Assembly (NCBI GenBank): GCA_028023455.1
Contig: JAQFVV010000546.1
Span: 248,001 to 312,000 of the forward strand
Direction of reading: 5' to 3'
Origin: Epiperipatus broadwayi
Lineage: Eukaryota > Onychophora > Udeonychophora > Euonychophora > Peripatidae
Length of the DNA stretch: 64,000 nt
Numbering within the stretch: the stretch's first letter is position 1; the number at the start of each line of letters is the position of its first letter. Under the pieces are notes generated by a model. It did not search any database. It was not told where the DNA came from and saw nothing but the letters and a program-made list of their open reading frames with translations. Position numbers and translations under genes: made by a program. This document shows positions 24,931-35,640 of the stretch, piece after piece.

Positions 24931-26545
24931 TATATTGATACAGGTAAATAATAAGCTTGTATTTCAGACATTTATGTTTTAGTGACATTTTTTAAAGTAC
25001 ATATATAGTATAACTAGGCAAGTCATATTATGATTAAAAAAGTATTTAATAAAAAAAACTATAAAAAAGAGACAAAACAAAATCCGTATTATTTTTTAAA
25101 AAACTTATAAAGTATGATTAATAAAGAATTATAATTTGTATTGATTGTCGATAAATAACTTGGTCAATGTATGATGTGTATACATACAATAATAAATAAA
25201 TAACTAAATAAAATGACAAAAATCAATAATAAAATATTTTATATAAATTTAATATTGTTGTTAGTTAGTGTTTATAATATATAATATAAAAATGATAAGT
25301 TAATTATTCTAGATTATTAATTATTAATAATATAATTTACAAAATATTATTTTTTGTATTTTTATTTATGTAATTGAGTGTATTTAATAGATCACTAAAC
25401 AGAATACAGTAAAAACGGAAGAAAAAGTTTCTTGAAATGATTGCCTGATTGATAAAAAAAGGTACAATTTTTAAATAAAAATTAAGAGAGAAATCATCCA
25501 TTGAACCTAGTGATACATATTTTCAAAACTTCTGATTTAAAAACTGAACTGTGAAATAATCATATGGATGTATCATCCAATTATGGGCTAAGTTGTATTT
25601 TCAAAATAGTCATTTCTCTTCTTTATCAAATATCCTATGAGAGCTAATTGAATTACACTGAATCCAAATATTTATGGAGAGTTTTAATAGCTTCATATTT
25701 TAATTATTTTAGGATGTCTATAATGGATGAGTCATAAAAAGATCATGGTTCACCAACTAAAACTATGTTTCACTTGATTTTTTCTTCACAGATTTAGAGG
25801 TATTCTTAATAAATATTAAATAATATTTCTCTCCCATTCTAACATTACCTTTGTCACTGCTAATAGCAAAAAAATAAAAGGGCTGTATTATTTTTAATAA
25901 GTTTATATCATATTGCCAATATCTGTTGATTTATCAAAACAAAAGCACCTGCATTATTTTTTATTTAATGATGTAGTAGGAGCATTTTTTTATCCTTGAT
26001 ACTGTGTAGACTTCACACCATGAGAGGTTTCTGACCAAATAAAACTACCCAAATCTGTGTATAATGTGGTTCATTGTTTACCTATCTACTAAATAAAATT
26101 TGATAAAGTATCACAATATGTTAAAATGTTCACCTGTTAAAAATAACTATCTTCAATCATGTCAAAATTGTCACTATAAATTTATTGTTTATCAAATTAA
26201 GAAATCTTTATTTTTTCAGTAACATTTTTCATTTATATGCTAAATTCCTGATTATTTTAAAGAGAGTTGGTTTTTCTTATTCCTTGTGTGATTTAATGTA
26301 GTGGTAAACTGAAAGATAAAAATGTCTGAATAAAAAAATCAGTCTAATATTGACAGATGCCTGAATATCATACAATTTCCCAAGCAACAATTAATTTGAT
26401 TGCTTTTTCTATGTGTCATCTTAGTGTAATGGTGGAATCACATGTGTGACAGCTAAAGGATCCTGAAGTTAACTACATACAAATGTTATAAGATCTCTCA
26501 ATGATAATTGTTTTAATTTCAAAAATCTTACACTTTTCACTTTTC
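24931..26545. other. AT-rich non-coding stretch
   Basis: No gene, RNA or clear repeat recognised. Confidence 0.5.
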
Positions 26546-26548
26546 AGA

Positions 26549-26605
26549 AAAAAAAAACTTTTATTATAGATTACAGTTTCAATTGTACCATGCAGTCTTC
26601 ATCAG
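26549..26605 (-). repeat. repeat end of the CTGATGAAGACTGCA type
   Basis: On minus the segment reads CTGATGAAGACTGCATGG, then CAATTGAAACTG and AATAAAAGTTTTTTTT. The end of the 43-44 kb foldback reads CTGAAGAAGACTGCAGG, then GTCGAAATGTAGG and AATAAAGTTTGCT. The two ends are clearly related. The CTGATGA...GAAAC pattern recalls a hammerhead core, but I could not pair a stem II, so I do not call a ribozyme here. Confidence 0.55.
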
Positions 26606-26818
26606 ATCTACAAAATTTGAACACACCTAAAAATACAACCATTAAAATACATTAATTATTTTATATAATGTTATTAAATTTCTATCAAACTTTTAAATTT
26701 TTAAAATTTTCTAAAAATATTTCCTAACCTTTTCAATTCATATATTTTCAACATATTTACCATCCTATTTTATATTCTTTTAAAATCTTTTCTATCCTCT
26801 TTTTTATAATATATATAT

Positions 26819-27018
26819 ATATATGCAAATTTATAAATAAATATTTAAAAATATAGTATTTAAAAGCTTATAAAAAATATATGTATAACCGTCACTTAGG
26901 AGCGCTTTCAACCAACTTGTGGCTTTGAAAGCGCTCCTAAGTGACGGTTATACATATATATTTTTATAAGCTTTTAAATACTGTATTTTTAAATATTTAT
27001 TTATAAATTTGCGTATAT
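26819..27018. repeat. 200-bp near-perfect hairpin (foldback)
   Basis: Arms of about 92 bp (26819-26911 and 26924-27018) flank a 12-nt loop (accaacttgtgg region). Only a few mismatches separate the arms. The inner 24 bp (ACCGTCACTTAGGAGCGCTT..) is unusually G+C-rich and the outer arm is AT-rich. The right arm continues to about 27060 in sequence shared, in inverted form, with 54190-54340. A foldback MITE is most likely. A precursor hairpin RNA is possible but unsupported. Confidence 0.85.
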
Positions 27019-27424
27019 TATTTTGAAGAAATACAGATATCGATTTATAATATTATATATATATTTATAACTTTAATACATATAATATCTACATTATAAA
27101 GTAATTTTAATTATACTACTAAAAAAAATTAATCACTATCAATATAATCTTTCTTTATCTTTTATTCTAAACACTTATTTCGATTCATTTTACCTTCTTA
27201 ATTATTTCATATAAAATCTTCTTACCTTATTCTATTCTTTTAATTTTCTCTATCTTCCATCTTACTCCAGTAATTCAACTTCCTTTTACTTCTCTTTCAT
27301 ATTCCTATCCTACACCTCTCTTTATTAACTATTTTTATAACTATTAATAATTGTTTGGTTATAAAAATCAGTATAGGTAAAATAAATCGAATGGCTTTAT
27401 TTCTCAAGAGTTAATAAAAAATTC

Positions 27425-27520
27425 AAGCATTGGAACTGACAGAGCTGGGTTTGATCCATCGACCTTATGCTTCAAAATCTACCATTCTACCATTGTATCA
27501 AACCACACAGAACATTATAT
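27425..27520 (-). mobile_element. tRNA-derived SINE family S2, copy 1
   Basis: On minus: TGTGGTTTGATACAATGGTA, then GAATGGTAGATTTTGAAGC, then the B-box-like GGATCAAACCC. Two other copies (32345-32450 and 40715-40805) share the order TGATTYA.TGCAATGRTA, GA.CTT.., then GGATCA. The A- and B-box spacing is tRNA-like. The 3' part trails into AT-rich DNA ending near TTATAACCAAAC. Confidence 0.65.
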
Positions 27521-27649
27521 GCTATTCACTAAGGTTTTCAAGACATTTGAAACAAATAAATAATGTGTCTAACGCAGTCACACCAATAAAAATCCAAATT
27601 ATATTCTGGACTATCCTTTATATATTGAATTTTATACATTAAATTTATA

Positions 27650-30600
27650 TTCATAAGATATAAAATTTTGTTTTCTACCGCCTATAAAAAAACGGCATAA
27701 CTAGTTTATAAAACTATGCAAACTTTTTCTAATACTATTTTAAAGATCTGACTCTTGCATGAAAAATAATGAATTATTATTTAATTATATTAAAAGTACA
27801 TTTATTTAATTTTATTAATTTTAAAAATATTTATAATATTTTAGATAATTGTTTTACTGTAAATAAATTTCTCTTTAAATTAAAATAAAAGTCACGTTCA
27901 CTCAAAAAAAACCTATACGATTTCAATTGCTTTGTTTATGGCTTTTGAAGGTGAACCTTTAAGTATTAAAAATGAGAGAAAAATAAAATCATTAAGTTAA
28001 ATTAATCTGCATTGTAATTAAAAATTCCAAAACCTATCTCTGACCATTCAACTCTTATAGTACATCAAAAAGATTATCAAACAGTTTAAGTAATATATTT
28101 CTTTCCATTTCTTTGAGGTTTCATTATATAAATTGATAAAAACTTCATCTATTTATGAGAACTCATAAATATTTCATTTCTTCAAAATTATTTTCATTAC
28201 GATTTTTTTTTTCAATGTATTACTATAATGAATATCATTATACAGGTTTCATTTATCTCTTAATGAATGTAAGTTTGGCGCATAATGGCATTAAAAATAA
28301 TATATATGCTAATTCATTTTATTATGAATTTTATTATTTATAACTATATTTTTTATTTTTTGAATAGTTTGTACGTTTAATAGAGAATAGTGATTTCTTA
28401 AATCTAAATTATTATTTCTTAAGAATTATAGTTACTATGAAAAGTCAATAACTAGATTTGCTAATGTTAGGGTGATAAGAATTTGATTCTGCTGCGTTTA
28501 TGTTTAATGTGAATTTGCCTGACTTTTTTCAATTATCCAGGCAACCAGTAATCCATTGTTGCTTGGTTTAACATCCAAAAAGACTGCCATTATATGGCTA
28601 AGACTCCTTCAGTAATGGGAGAAGGTCAAATCATTGAATATTTTTACCTATTGACTTATTTTGGTTATTGGTTAGTTTATCTGTCCATCAATTCATTGGC
28701 TAATTTCATCTATTTATCAATTCATTAATTAGTTGCAATGAATGCTATTAGGCAAATCCATTGTTTAAAGTAAATTGAGCCATAGTAAACTTGTTTTCCA
28801 TTCTGTGACATTCTCTAGCTAAGAATGGCTTGATATTCATTTGACACTAATATTTTTTGATTAATTGGTTTACCCTATGAGCTTTCTAACTGACATATAT
28901 ACAACAAAAGCTAAATCAATTCTACAGCAGTTTATATAAATATCATATTTACAAAATGCTGAAAAATAAATATTAAATTAAATATTTCAGGTATAAACTT
29001 TTTTTGTTCAACTAATTTCTATACTGACAATATTATATCTATCTGTATTATGAACATAAAAAGACAGCTTATAATATTATGGCATTGTTTACAAAACACA
29101 ATTTAATTTTGTGAATCTTTGTTTATTTAAAAGAAGAAAAGAACAATTGCAAAAACAAAGTAAAGATAATAAATAAACCACCTCATGAGGATTAATCTTT
29201 TAGAATAATAAAATCTTCAATTGTTTAAAAATATCTATTTTGTTTTTGATGAAATATTTATTATTGTTTTCCAAGCAGCAATTTTTCTACTAGTGGCAAA
29301 TTTGAGAACTAGGTATTTCTCAATATGATAGAGTTAATGAAAAAAAAAGAGTTATTTGGTTAATTCAATAAAGTTATGTCAACAAATATTTCATGACTTT
29401 TTTGCTTACATTTAATATGACTTTCATGAGCATCTTAGCAAAAATATCAAAGGACCCACAATTAGAATAAAAGTGATGTCATTAAAATGTATAGCTTTTG
29501 ATATAGTGCCAAATCTACACATATTTATAATTAGTCTAGAAAGTTTGAATTGAGTTCAAATTTTATGATTATCTGAGTTTCAGGTTCTTAATTTAATAAA
29601 TTAAAGAAATATATTTCCTGGATATGTAAGTACATTAGACCCAGCTTTAGATCTAGTCCTCACTGAAAAAGGACAAGTCAGACCCTAATCTGGAAATGCA
29701 AAAGAAATAGCAATACTGATTATTCAATCTTAGTAAAAGTGGCTCTGGAAAAAGAGAATGAGAATAGCTTATAGATTCAGTGTAATTATTGGAATCAGTT
29801 TCTACTTTGATACTCTAATATCATATTCCAAACAATAAGCTATTATAATAAATGATCATAGTTTAATGTAATGTATGGCATAAAGACTGAAACATTGGTA
29901 AAAATTTCTTAATTAATTGATTCCTTTAATTAATCTTTAATGATGACTGGAATTTGCAAAAGGTCAAAGTGACTATTACTTTTGTCATGCAGAAAAATTC
30001 ATAACAAAAAGAAACATTATTAAAATGATATCTAGTACTTTTGTTCATACTAGTGTATGATTACAAAAATAAATGTTATAATGCAGTTTTTTTAAAAATT
30101 ACTTTCAAGGCAGAGATGATTACATGCGATTTTTTTGTAGATTTTTAAATGCTCAAATTTTGAACATAATTTAAGTTCTGGTATATGGTTAGAGTTATCA
30201 AGTGATTGATGATGTGCAAATAACAGCATTGACAATAAGAATACTTTATAAAAATAGAAAATAAAAAAAATTATGGTTGTCATGCTTGTATAATTCTAAG
30301 CAATGATGATAAGTTACAACAATCAAAATAAAGCTTAGTAGAAAGCTTAATAATTGTTTTATGTATATCATCTAAAAACCATATGCAAACAAATTTTAAT
30401 TCATTATAAATTAAGATCTACTGTTATCTATAAGAATGAAAATATTAAAAGATATATTCTTATTTTATCACATGACATGCTTTAGAGTTTAATTTAGGAC
30501 TAAGTAAAACTTTAAAATGTTTCAAATTGCAAACATTAAAATTTTCTTTTCATTTTCATATACCATAATGAATCAACTCAGTATTCCACTAGTGTTTGAC

Positions 30601-31090
30601 AAATGGATATTTATCTATTCTTATTTAAGTGATAAATATCCCAAGCCAATCTGGGTTGAGTTTCAATGCACTAACTGTAACAATAAAAAGTGTATTGTAA
30701 TGTATTATGGATTTCATCATTAATAATTGACTCTGAAATTATGGTTATCTTTGCTTTGATATTGCTTTAATAAATAAACACATATACACATATAAAATGT
30801 ATTAGTCAGTTTTTTATTTATAAACTGAATGGGACTCCATTGCATAATAGTTTTATAAATAAATTCAAAAATCTCTAAATCAATTTAAAAAATATTTTTG
30901 AAGTAGCTATTAAATTGTTTAGAGGAGATTGGTCAGAGGAAAGGATTAAATATAAATATAATTCAAAATTTCTTAGGTTCTAAACCTATACTTTTCATTA
31001 ATAATGAAATTTCATATTTGAAAAGAATGATATATCTTAAAACCACTAAACATCACATGACCATTATTTCTTATGCTAGCACATAACTGT
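27650..31090. other. AT-rich non-coding stretch
   Basis: No gene recognised. Open frames here are short, AT-driven and lack any recognisable motif. Confidence 0.5.
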
Positions 31091-31091
31091 T

Positions 31092-31333
31092 ATTAAAACA
31101 GGCAAAACTCTCCATACAGTAGTGCCACTCAGTGCCAATCAGAGTAATCAATGGATGCCAGAAGGCTTGTGCATAAAATCCCCAAGCTCCTCACTGATGA
31201 AGGCCACAAGCCAGAAACTAGTCTGGGGATACTGGATGAGTAGACATTAGATGGGGATTTTATGCACAAGTCTTCTGGCATCCATTGATTACTCAGATTG
31301 GCACTACTCTATGGAGAGTTTTTCTTGTTTTAA
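31092..31333. mobile_element. foldback MITE, family F1, copy 2
   Basis: The ends ATTAAAACAGGCAAAACTC and the inverse (ACTCTCCATA... mirrored as TATGGAGAGT) form TIRs of about 70 bp. The arms include CAGTAGTGCCA and ATCAGAGTAATCAATGGATG. The core 'CTCCTCACTGATGAAGGCC', ACAAGCCAGAAACTAGTC and GGGGATTTTATGCACAAG match copy 1 at 10852-11143. This copy is shorter and better preserved. There is no open frame. Confidence 0.85.
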
Positions 31334-32344
31334 TGTTATATCTTGTTAAAAATAATTCTATTCTTTTAAATAATATGTATAGTATATGTTACAAAATTGA
31401 AATGATATATATGGAAAGATGTTGGCTTTAAGACATTTATGATTTTGGTTAGATTAATTAATAATGCAAAAAATAAAGTAGTTAAGCGGATCAATATAAT
31501 AGCATACATGACTTAGGCGAAGCCAATTTGATTCAACATAGGAAAACAAAAGTAAACATAACAAGGTAATGTTCTCTTGTATACTGACAAACAAAACTGA
31601 TTCTACAAATGTATTAGTATTCTATAATCATGATAAAAAATATAGGTTTGAATCAATTATTGTTAAAATGATAGTGTTAAAAAATGTGCTTTATTCTACG
31701 AAAATAACATGATAAATCAGAGATAGCATTTATATAAATAATGGATTTTTAAAATGTTATTAAATGGTTAATTGTTATAATTTTGATAACCATAAGTGAA
31801 ATGTTAATAAGTTGTAAGTATATTAGGTGCACCAAAATAAATATTTAAATATATATTCTGTTATAGTGCTTTTTATAGATATAGAATATATATAAAAACA
31901 TTTTCTCTTTCATTGTTATTTATATAATTACTACCGATTATAAAATAAATTTTAATTAAACTAAAATTGCTTTTAAATTCATCTTTCCATAGACTCAATC
32001 ACTTTGTTATCTGAGATTATTTATTTATGTACCTATATATATCTACTTATTTATTTATATATCTTTTTTTATCTAACTATCTATCTATTTGTTGTCAATC
32101 TGCTTATCTGACTTTTGTTTTTCATCACTTTGACTTCATCTTCTTATCTAATCATCTTTATCTGAATATCATTAACTTTTATAAATAAAAATTGACATGT
32201 TGCTCATATTTGAGATAGTAGCTAAGACTATTATATTAAAGGCAAGCTTAATCTATTTGAAGACACTGATTTCTCATTAGATATCTAATAAATATAATTA
32301 ATATATATTATTATTATAACAAAAATTTATTGGTTATAAAGTTG
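31334..32344. other. AT-rich non-coding stretch
   Basis: Contains a short (TATC/TTTA)-rich simple-repeat patch at about 32020-32110. No gene is seen. Confidence 0.5.
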
Positions 32345-32450
32345 TATAAACTTTGAACACTAAAAATTATAGACTCAAGTCATGATCCATAAACCTTGAC
32401 CTCTAGAGTTCATCATTTTATCATTGCACTGAATCATGCCAGATAATTAT
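32345..32450 (-). mobile_element. tRNA-derived SINE family S2, copy 2
   Basis: On minus: GGCATGATTCAGTGCAATGA, TAAAATGATGAACTCTAGAG and GTTTATGGATCATGAC, aligned with the S2 copies at 27425 and 40715. The 3' side ends near TTTATAACCAATAAA, as in copy 1. More decayed at the B box. Confidence 0.55.
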
Positions 32451-33138
32451 TCCTATTATTAGATACTGCTAAAGTGATATTAACTACTGAGAATAATGAG
32501 ATTTCATTTGTTAGTCTATCTACTTATAAAATTTTAAACTTAGCATAAATAGAATAGTTTAGGTTGGCTTTCTTTATAAGTGTGCTTTCTTTTATAATGT
32601 GTAGGTATCTGTGTTTTACACAATTTGAAATATTTCATTATTAGTCACTAATATCACGTTATATTGTTGCTACCTAATTCAGATATTCTTAGAAAATTTA
32701 AAAGAAGTAAACAAAGCAAATAGAATAAAAATCAAGATGAAATAGGAATAAGTTTTTTTTAAAAAGGCAGTTCTTTCTCAGGAAGGAATGTTATGAAAAG
32801 TGAAGGTGGTTTCACTATAAAGATGAGATGTATTCATAAATGAAAACTTTAATCCATCTAAAGCATCCAAATGTGTTAAACTTGCATTCAGTAGTTATAT
32901 ATTAATGATATAATAAAGTTTTGTGAGAAGCATGGGCAATGGGACACGTATGAGGAATAGATATTTTATTATGATCGACTGCAATATTTTGACTGCAGTG
33001 TTTCATAACAAAAACCATTTTGAAGTCATGAAATCTGCTTCCAGAATCCTTATTTGTTTGTTTGTTATATTATCAGATATTTTCCATTTAAGTTACATTC
33101 AATAATATTTGTATAAATCGCATGTTGTTATTAAATTA
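32451..33138. other. AT-rich non-coding stretch
   Basis: Nothing recognisable. Confidence 0.5.
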
Positions 33139-33313
33139 GTAATAAATTGAAAGTTGCCAGTCTTTCATATGCACTTAATGTTGTTTTTCAGACAGCCAAT
33201 CAGGTGTGTCTAGGCCTGATCGCTCTTCAAGACCGCTGTTTAACACCTGATTGGCTGTCTGAGAAACAACATTAAGCGCATGTGAAAGACTGTGGCAACT
33301 TACAATTTGTTAC
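33139..33313. repeat. 175-bp hairpin with G+C-rich arms (foldback)
   Basis: The left arm (33139-33207: GTAATAAATTGAAAGTTGCC through CAGACAGCCAATCAGGTGT) is mirrored by the right arm (33242-33313) with a handful of mismatches. The spacer is 34 nt (TAGGCCTGATCGCTCTTCAA inside). The arm carries AGCCAATCAG, a CCAAT-box string, in both orientations. Probably a foldback MITE or snapback repeat. Confidence 0.8.
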
Positions 33314-33365
33314 ATTCAATAGTAGAACGACAGATTCAAGAGTTAAAAGTTATTGAATGAAATTT

Positions 33366-33860
33366 ATTTGACCACTTCCGGTGCTAGAACGTCACATGTT
33401 TACCCAGTCAATTATTTATTTACTAAGCATATATATATATGAATAACGATAGCGAAGTTTTAGCATTTTAATTATCAGACATCATTTCAACACAAGTATT
33501 ATAAATGTATATAAACCTGGAATAAAATAATTTCTAACATTCTTCAAACATACTGATTATTCCGTAAAAGTATGTTTAATTTAATGTTTTCACTATTAAA
33601 ATTTTACTCTGAGCAGATGTTCATATTGTATTTAACAAAGTCATAGTAAAGATGAATTAAAATGCAACTAACTGACCGTTGGGGTCTTCCATTTCCTGTC
33701 ATGATTAGTTCTTATAATCATCTGTTCTTAAAAAAAAAAAAATCATACAAATAATGTTTAAAATGATTAAAATTAATAGAAATGTTTGCGTACTTGTTAT
33801 GACTATTTAGAATCGCCTGGAAGACTATATAAGAAGCGTGATTAATTACCAATGCAAGTA
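33366..33860 (+). promoter_or_regulatory. possible regulatory or promoter segment (tentative)
   Basis: A low-repeat stretch with an ETS-like string ACTTCCGG (about 33374) and an ACGTCAC half-CRE shortly after. Downstream is a TATA-like TATATAAG at 33826-33833 in a context of slightly higher G+C. No transcript or coding exon can be placed downstream, so this is a pattern match only. Confidence 0.2.
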
Positions 33861-34260
33861 AGAGTTTACTTTGAATACTCTATATTTTAATATTTTAACT
33901 AAAATCGACTTGATGTATGCGTTATAAATTATATTACTCATTAAAATCTTAATATAGTTTGATAAACAATTTGTTAACCCTTTCTGTCTTAAAATCAAAC
34001 ATTTCATAAATAATGCGGGCTATTTGTTTTTAAATATTTTTTACAATCTTATGCCAGATAATCTTTCATATAACAGCCTAATATATATATAATTAGACAC
34101 GCAGAATATTTAAATGACTATTATACCTGTAATTCATTTCACATCAACTGAATCCTGTGCCCAGTATTCATTAAGTGTCATTCTAAATGAGAATAGTCTG
34201 TCTAGTCCCATATTTAAAAAAAGGGCAGAAAAAATAATAAAAACATTAAAGATGAATTAA

Positions 34261-34284
34261 TTATGCAAATGACTATTTGCATAA
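34261..34284. promoter_or_regulatory. inverted pair of octamer (POU-type) motifs
   Basis: TTATGCAAAT is followed by GACT and then ATTTGCATAA, a perfect 10-bp inverted repeat with a 4-nt spacer. Each arm contains ATGCAAAT, the classical octamer bound by POU-domain factors. Whether it is used is unknown. Confidence 0.35.
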
Positions 34285-34794
34285 CAGATAAAATAGATAA
34301 CCAATGCATATCAAATTGTAAAACGTGGATATTGACATTCTTGAATGAATAGCAGATTGCTTTTATTCCTCTTAACTATAATATTTAAATACACCATTAT
34401 CCAAGAATTGAATCTGTTTGACATTATTAGATAATGTTCATTGATTTCTATTGCTATTATGGATTATCAGTTACTCAGGAAGCAAAATAATGTTTGAACA
34501 TTCAAATAGCAAATTGAATACAATTAATTTCAAATTAGATAATTTTTTTGGCTTTACTCAGCTTGGAATAATCCAAAAATTTCTCTACCACTAAGATATT
34601 TGCACAACATTATTATTTACTCAAAGACTTGAACTCAAGCTATTCACTTACTATTAATAAATCTTTTAAATTTTATTTCAAAATAGCTATTAAGATGGAT
34701 GTGAAGATTATTGCTTTAATAGACTAATTATAGGGTCAATTTTTTTTATTATAAACTTTATTTTTACTATAGTATAACATTAGCCTAATAGCCC

Positions 34795-34915
34795 ATGTGG
34801 TCTGGTGCAGTTTATGGAGCCCAAGATCTAATATTTGTGGTCCAGCTTTATTCTTCCTGGCACATGAACTTCTTAAGAACTATCAAGCAATAAATCATTT
34901 GATAATTTTTATTTA
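34795..34915 (+). mobile_element. 3' fragment of the 5S-headed SINE family
   Basis: 'ATGTGGTCTGGTGCAGTTTA', 'GGAGCCCAAGATCTAATAT', GTGGTCCAGC and TTCTTAAGAACTATCAAGC followed by AATAAATCATTTGATAA align with 40505-40630. The 5S head is absent, so it is 5'-truncated. Confidence 0.6.
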
Positions 34916-35514
34916 GCCAATGGAATAGAATGTAATTTTATGATATTGATCTAAAATAATGTGGAACAAATACATTGATAGATTTTTAGATAAAAAAGTG
35001 AATTTATATGTTAAGGTGCAGCACAGACTGTCAATGTAACCACTGATGGTTTTAACAAATAGGCTGATTTTATTTTATAATACATGAAGTTGGTGAAAAT
35101 GGAAAGATAGGCTGATTAATTGATTTTGTATTATTATTAAGTATTTAATCTTATCAAAACATTACATGAGATTTGAACTCTGGATAAATGTAACTTAAGG
35201 ATACTAAAAAATCATTTTAAATGTTTTACTAAATGCTAAAATACAATGGCAAGAACATAGGATTAATCAATAAACTTTTTGACTTGATGGTTATGATACT
35301 ATAATCTACTATTGTAAAATCATATCTTCATTGGATTAAAAATGTAAAGCAAACAATATGAGATTGTATTTATATGTTGGATTATTTTCCTCATCTAATA
35401 TGAGTATTAGATGTCTAGAAAAATTAACTTTATGTAAATATTCCAAATATATTCAATTGTTAGTAATAGGACACAGGTTAGTATATGCAAAATGTTTTGA
35501 AAGGTATTATTCTC

Positions 35515-35640
35515 CTCTCTCCTTCATGTGTTGCTGACCAGTGACAGTACTCACATGGATATCAAACCTGGACCCTTAGATTCTTAAATATTGAATTTTA
35601 AGGTAATGCTCTAACTAACAGTCATCCTGTTGTGTGCCAT
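35515..35640 (-). mobile_element. tRNA-derived SINE fragment
   Basis: On minus: CTGTTAGTTAGAGCATTACC (A-box region of a tRNA-like head), about 35 nt, then GGTCCAGGTTTGATATCC (B box). Spacing matches a tRNA-derived Pol III promoter. No other copy of this exact family is in the window. Confidence 0.6.

Noticed and set aside
26549-26605. Hammerhead call from CTGATGA...GAAAC on minus
   Set aside because: The 18 nt between the two boxes cannot be folded into a stem II, and no stem I partner was found.
31160-31230. Hammerhead-like CTGATGAAGG...GAAACTAG in the F1 MITE
   Set aside because: CTGATGA and GAAAC are present with AGGCCACAAGCCA between, which gives at best a GGC/GCC stem. The required flanking stem I pairing is absent, and copy 1 reads CTGCTGA.
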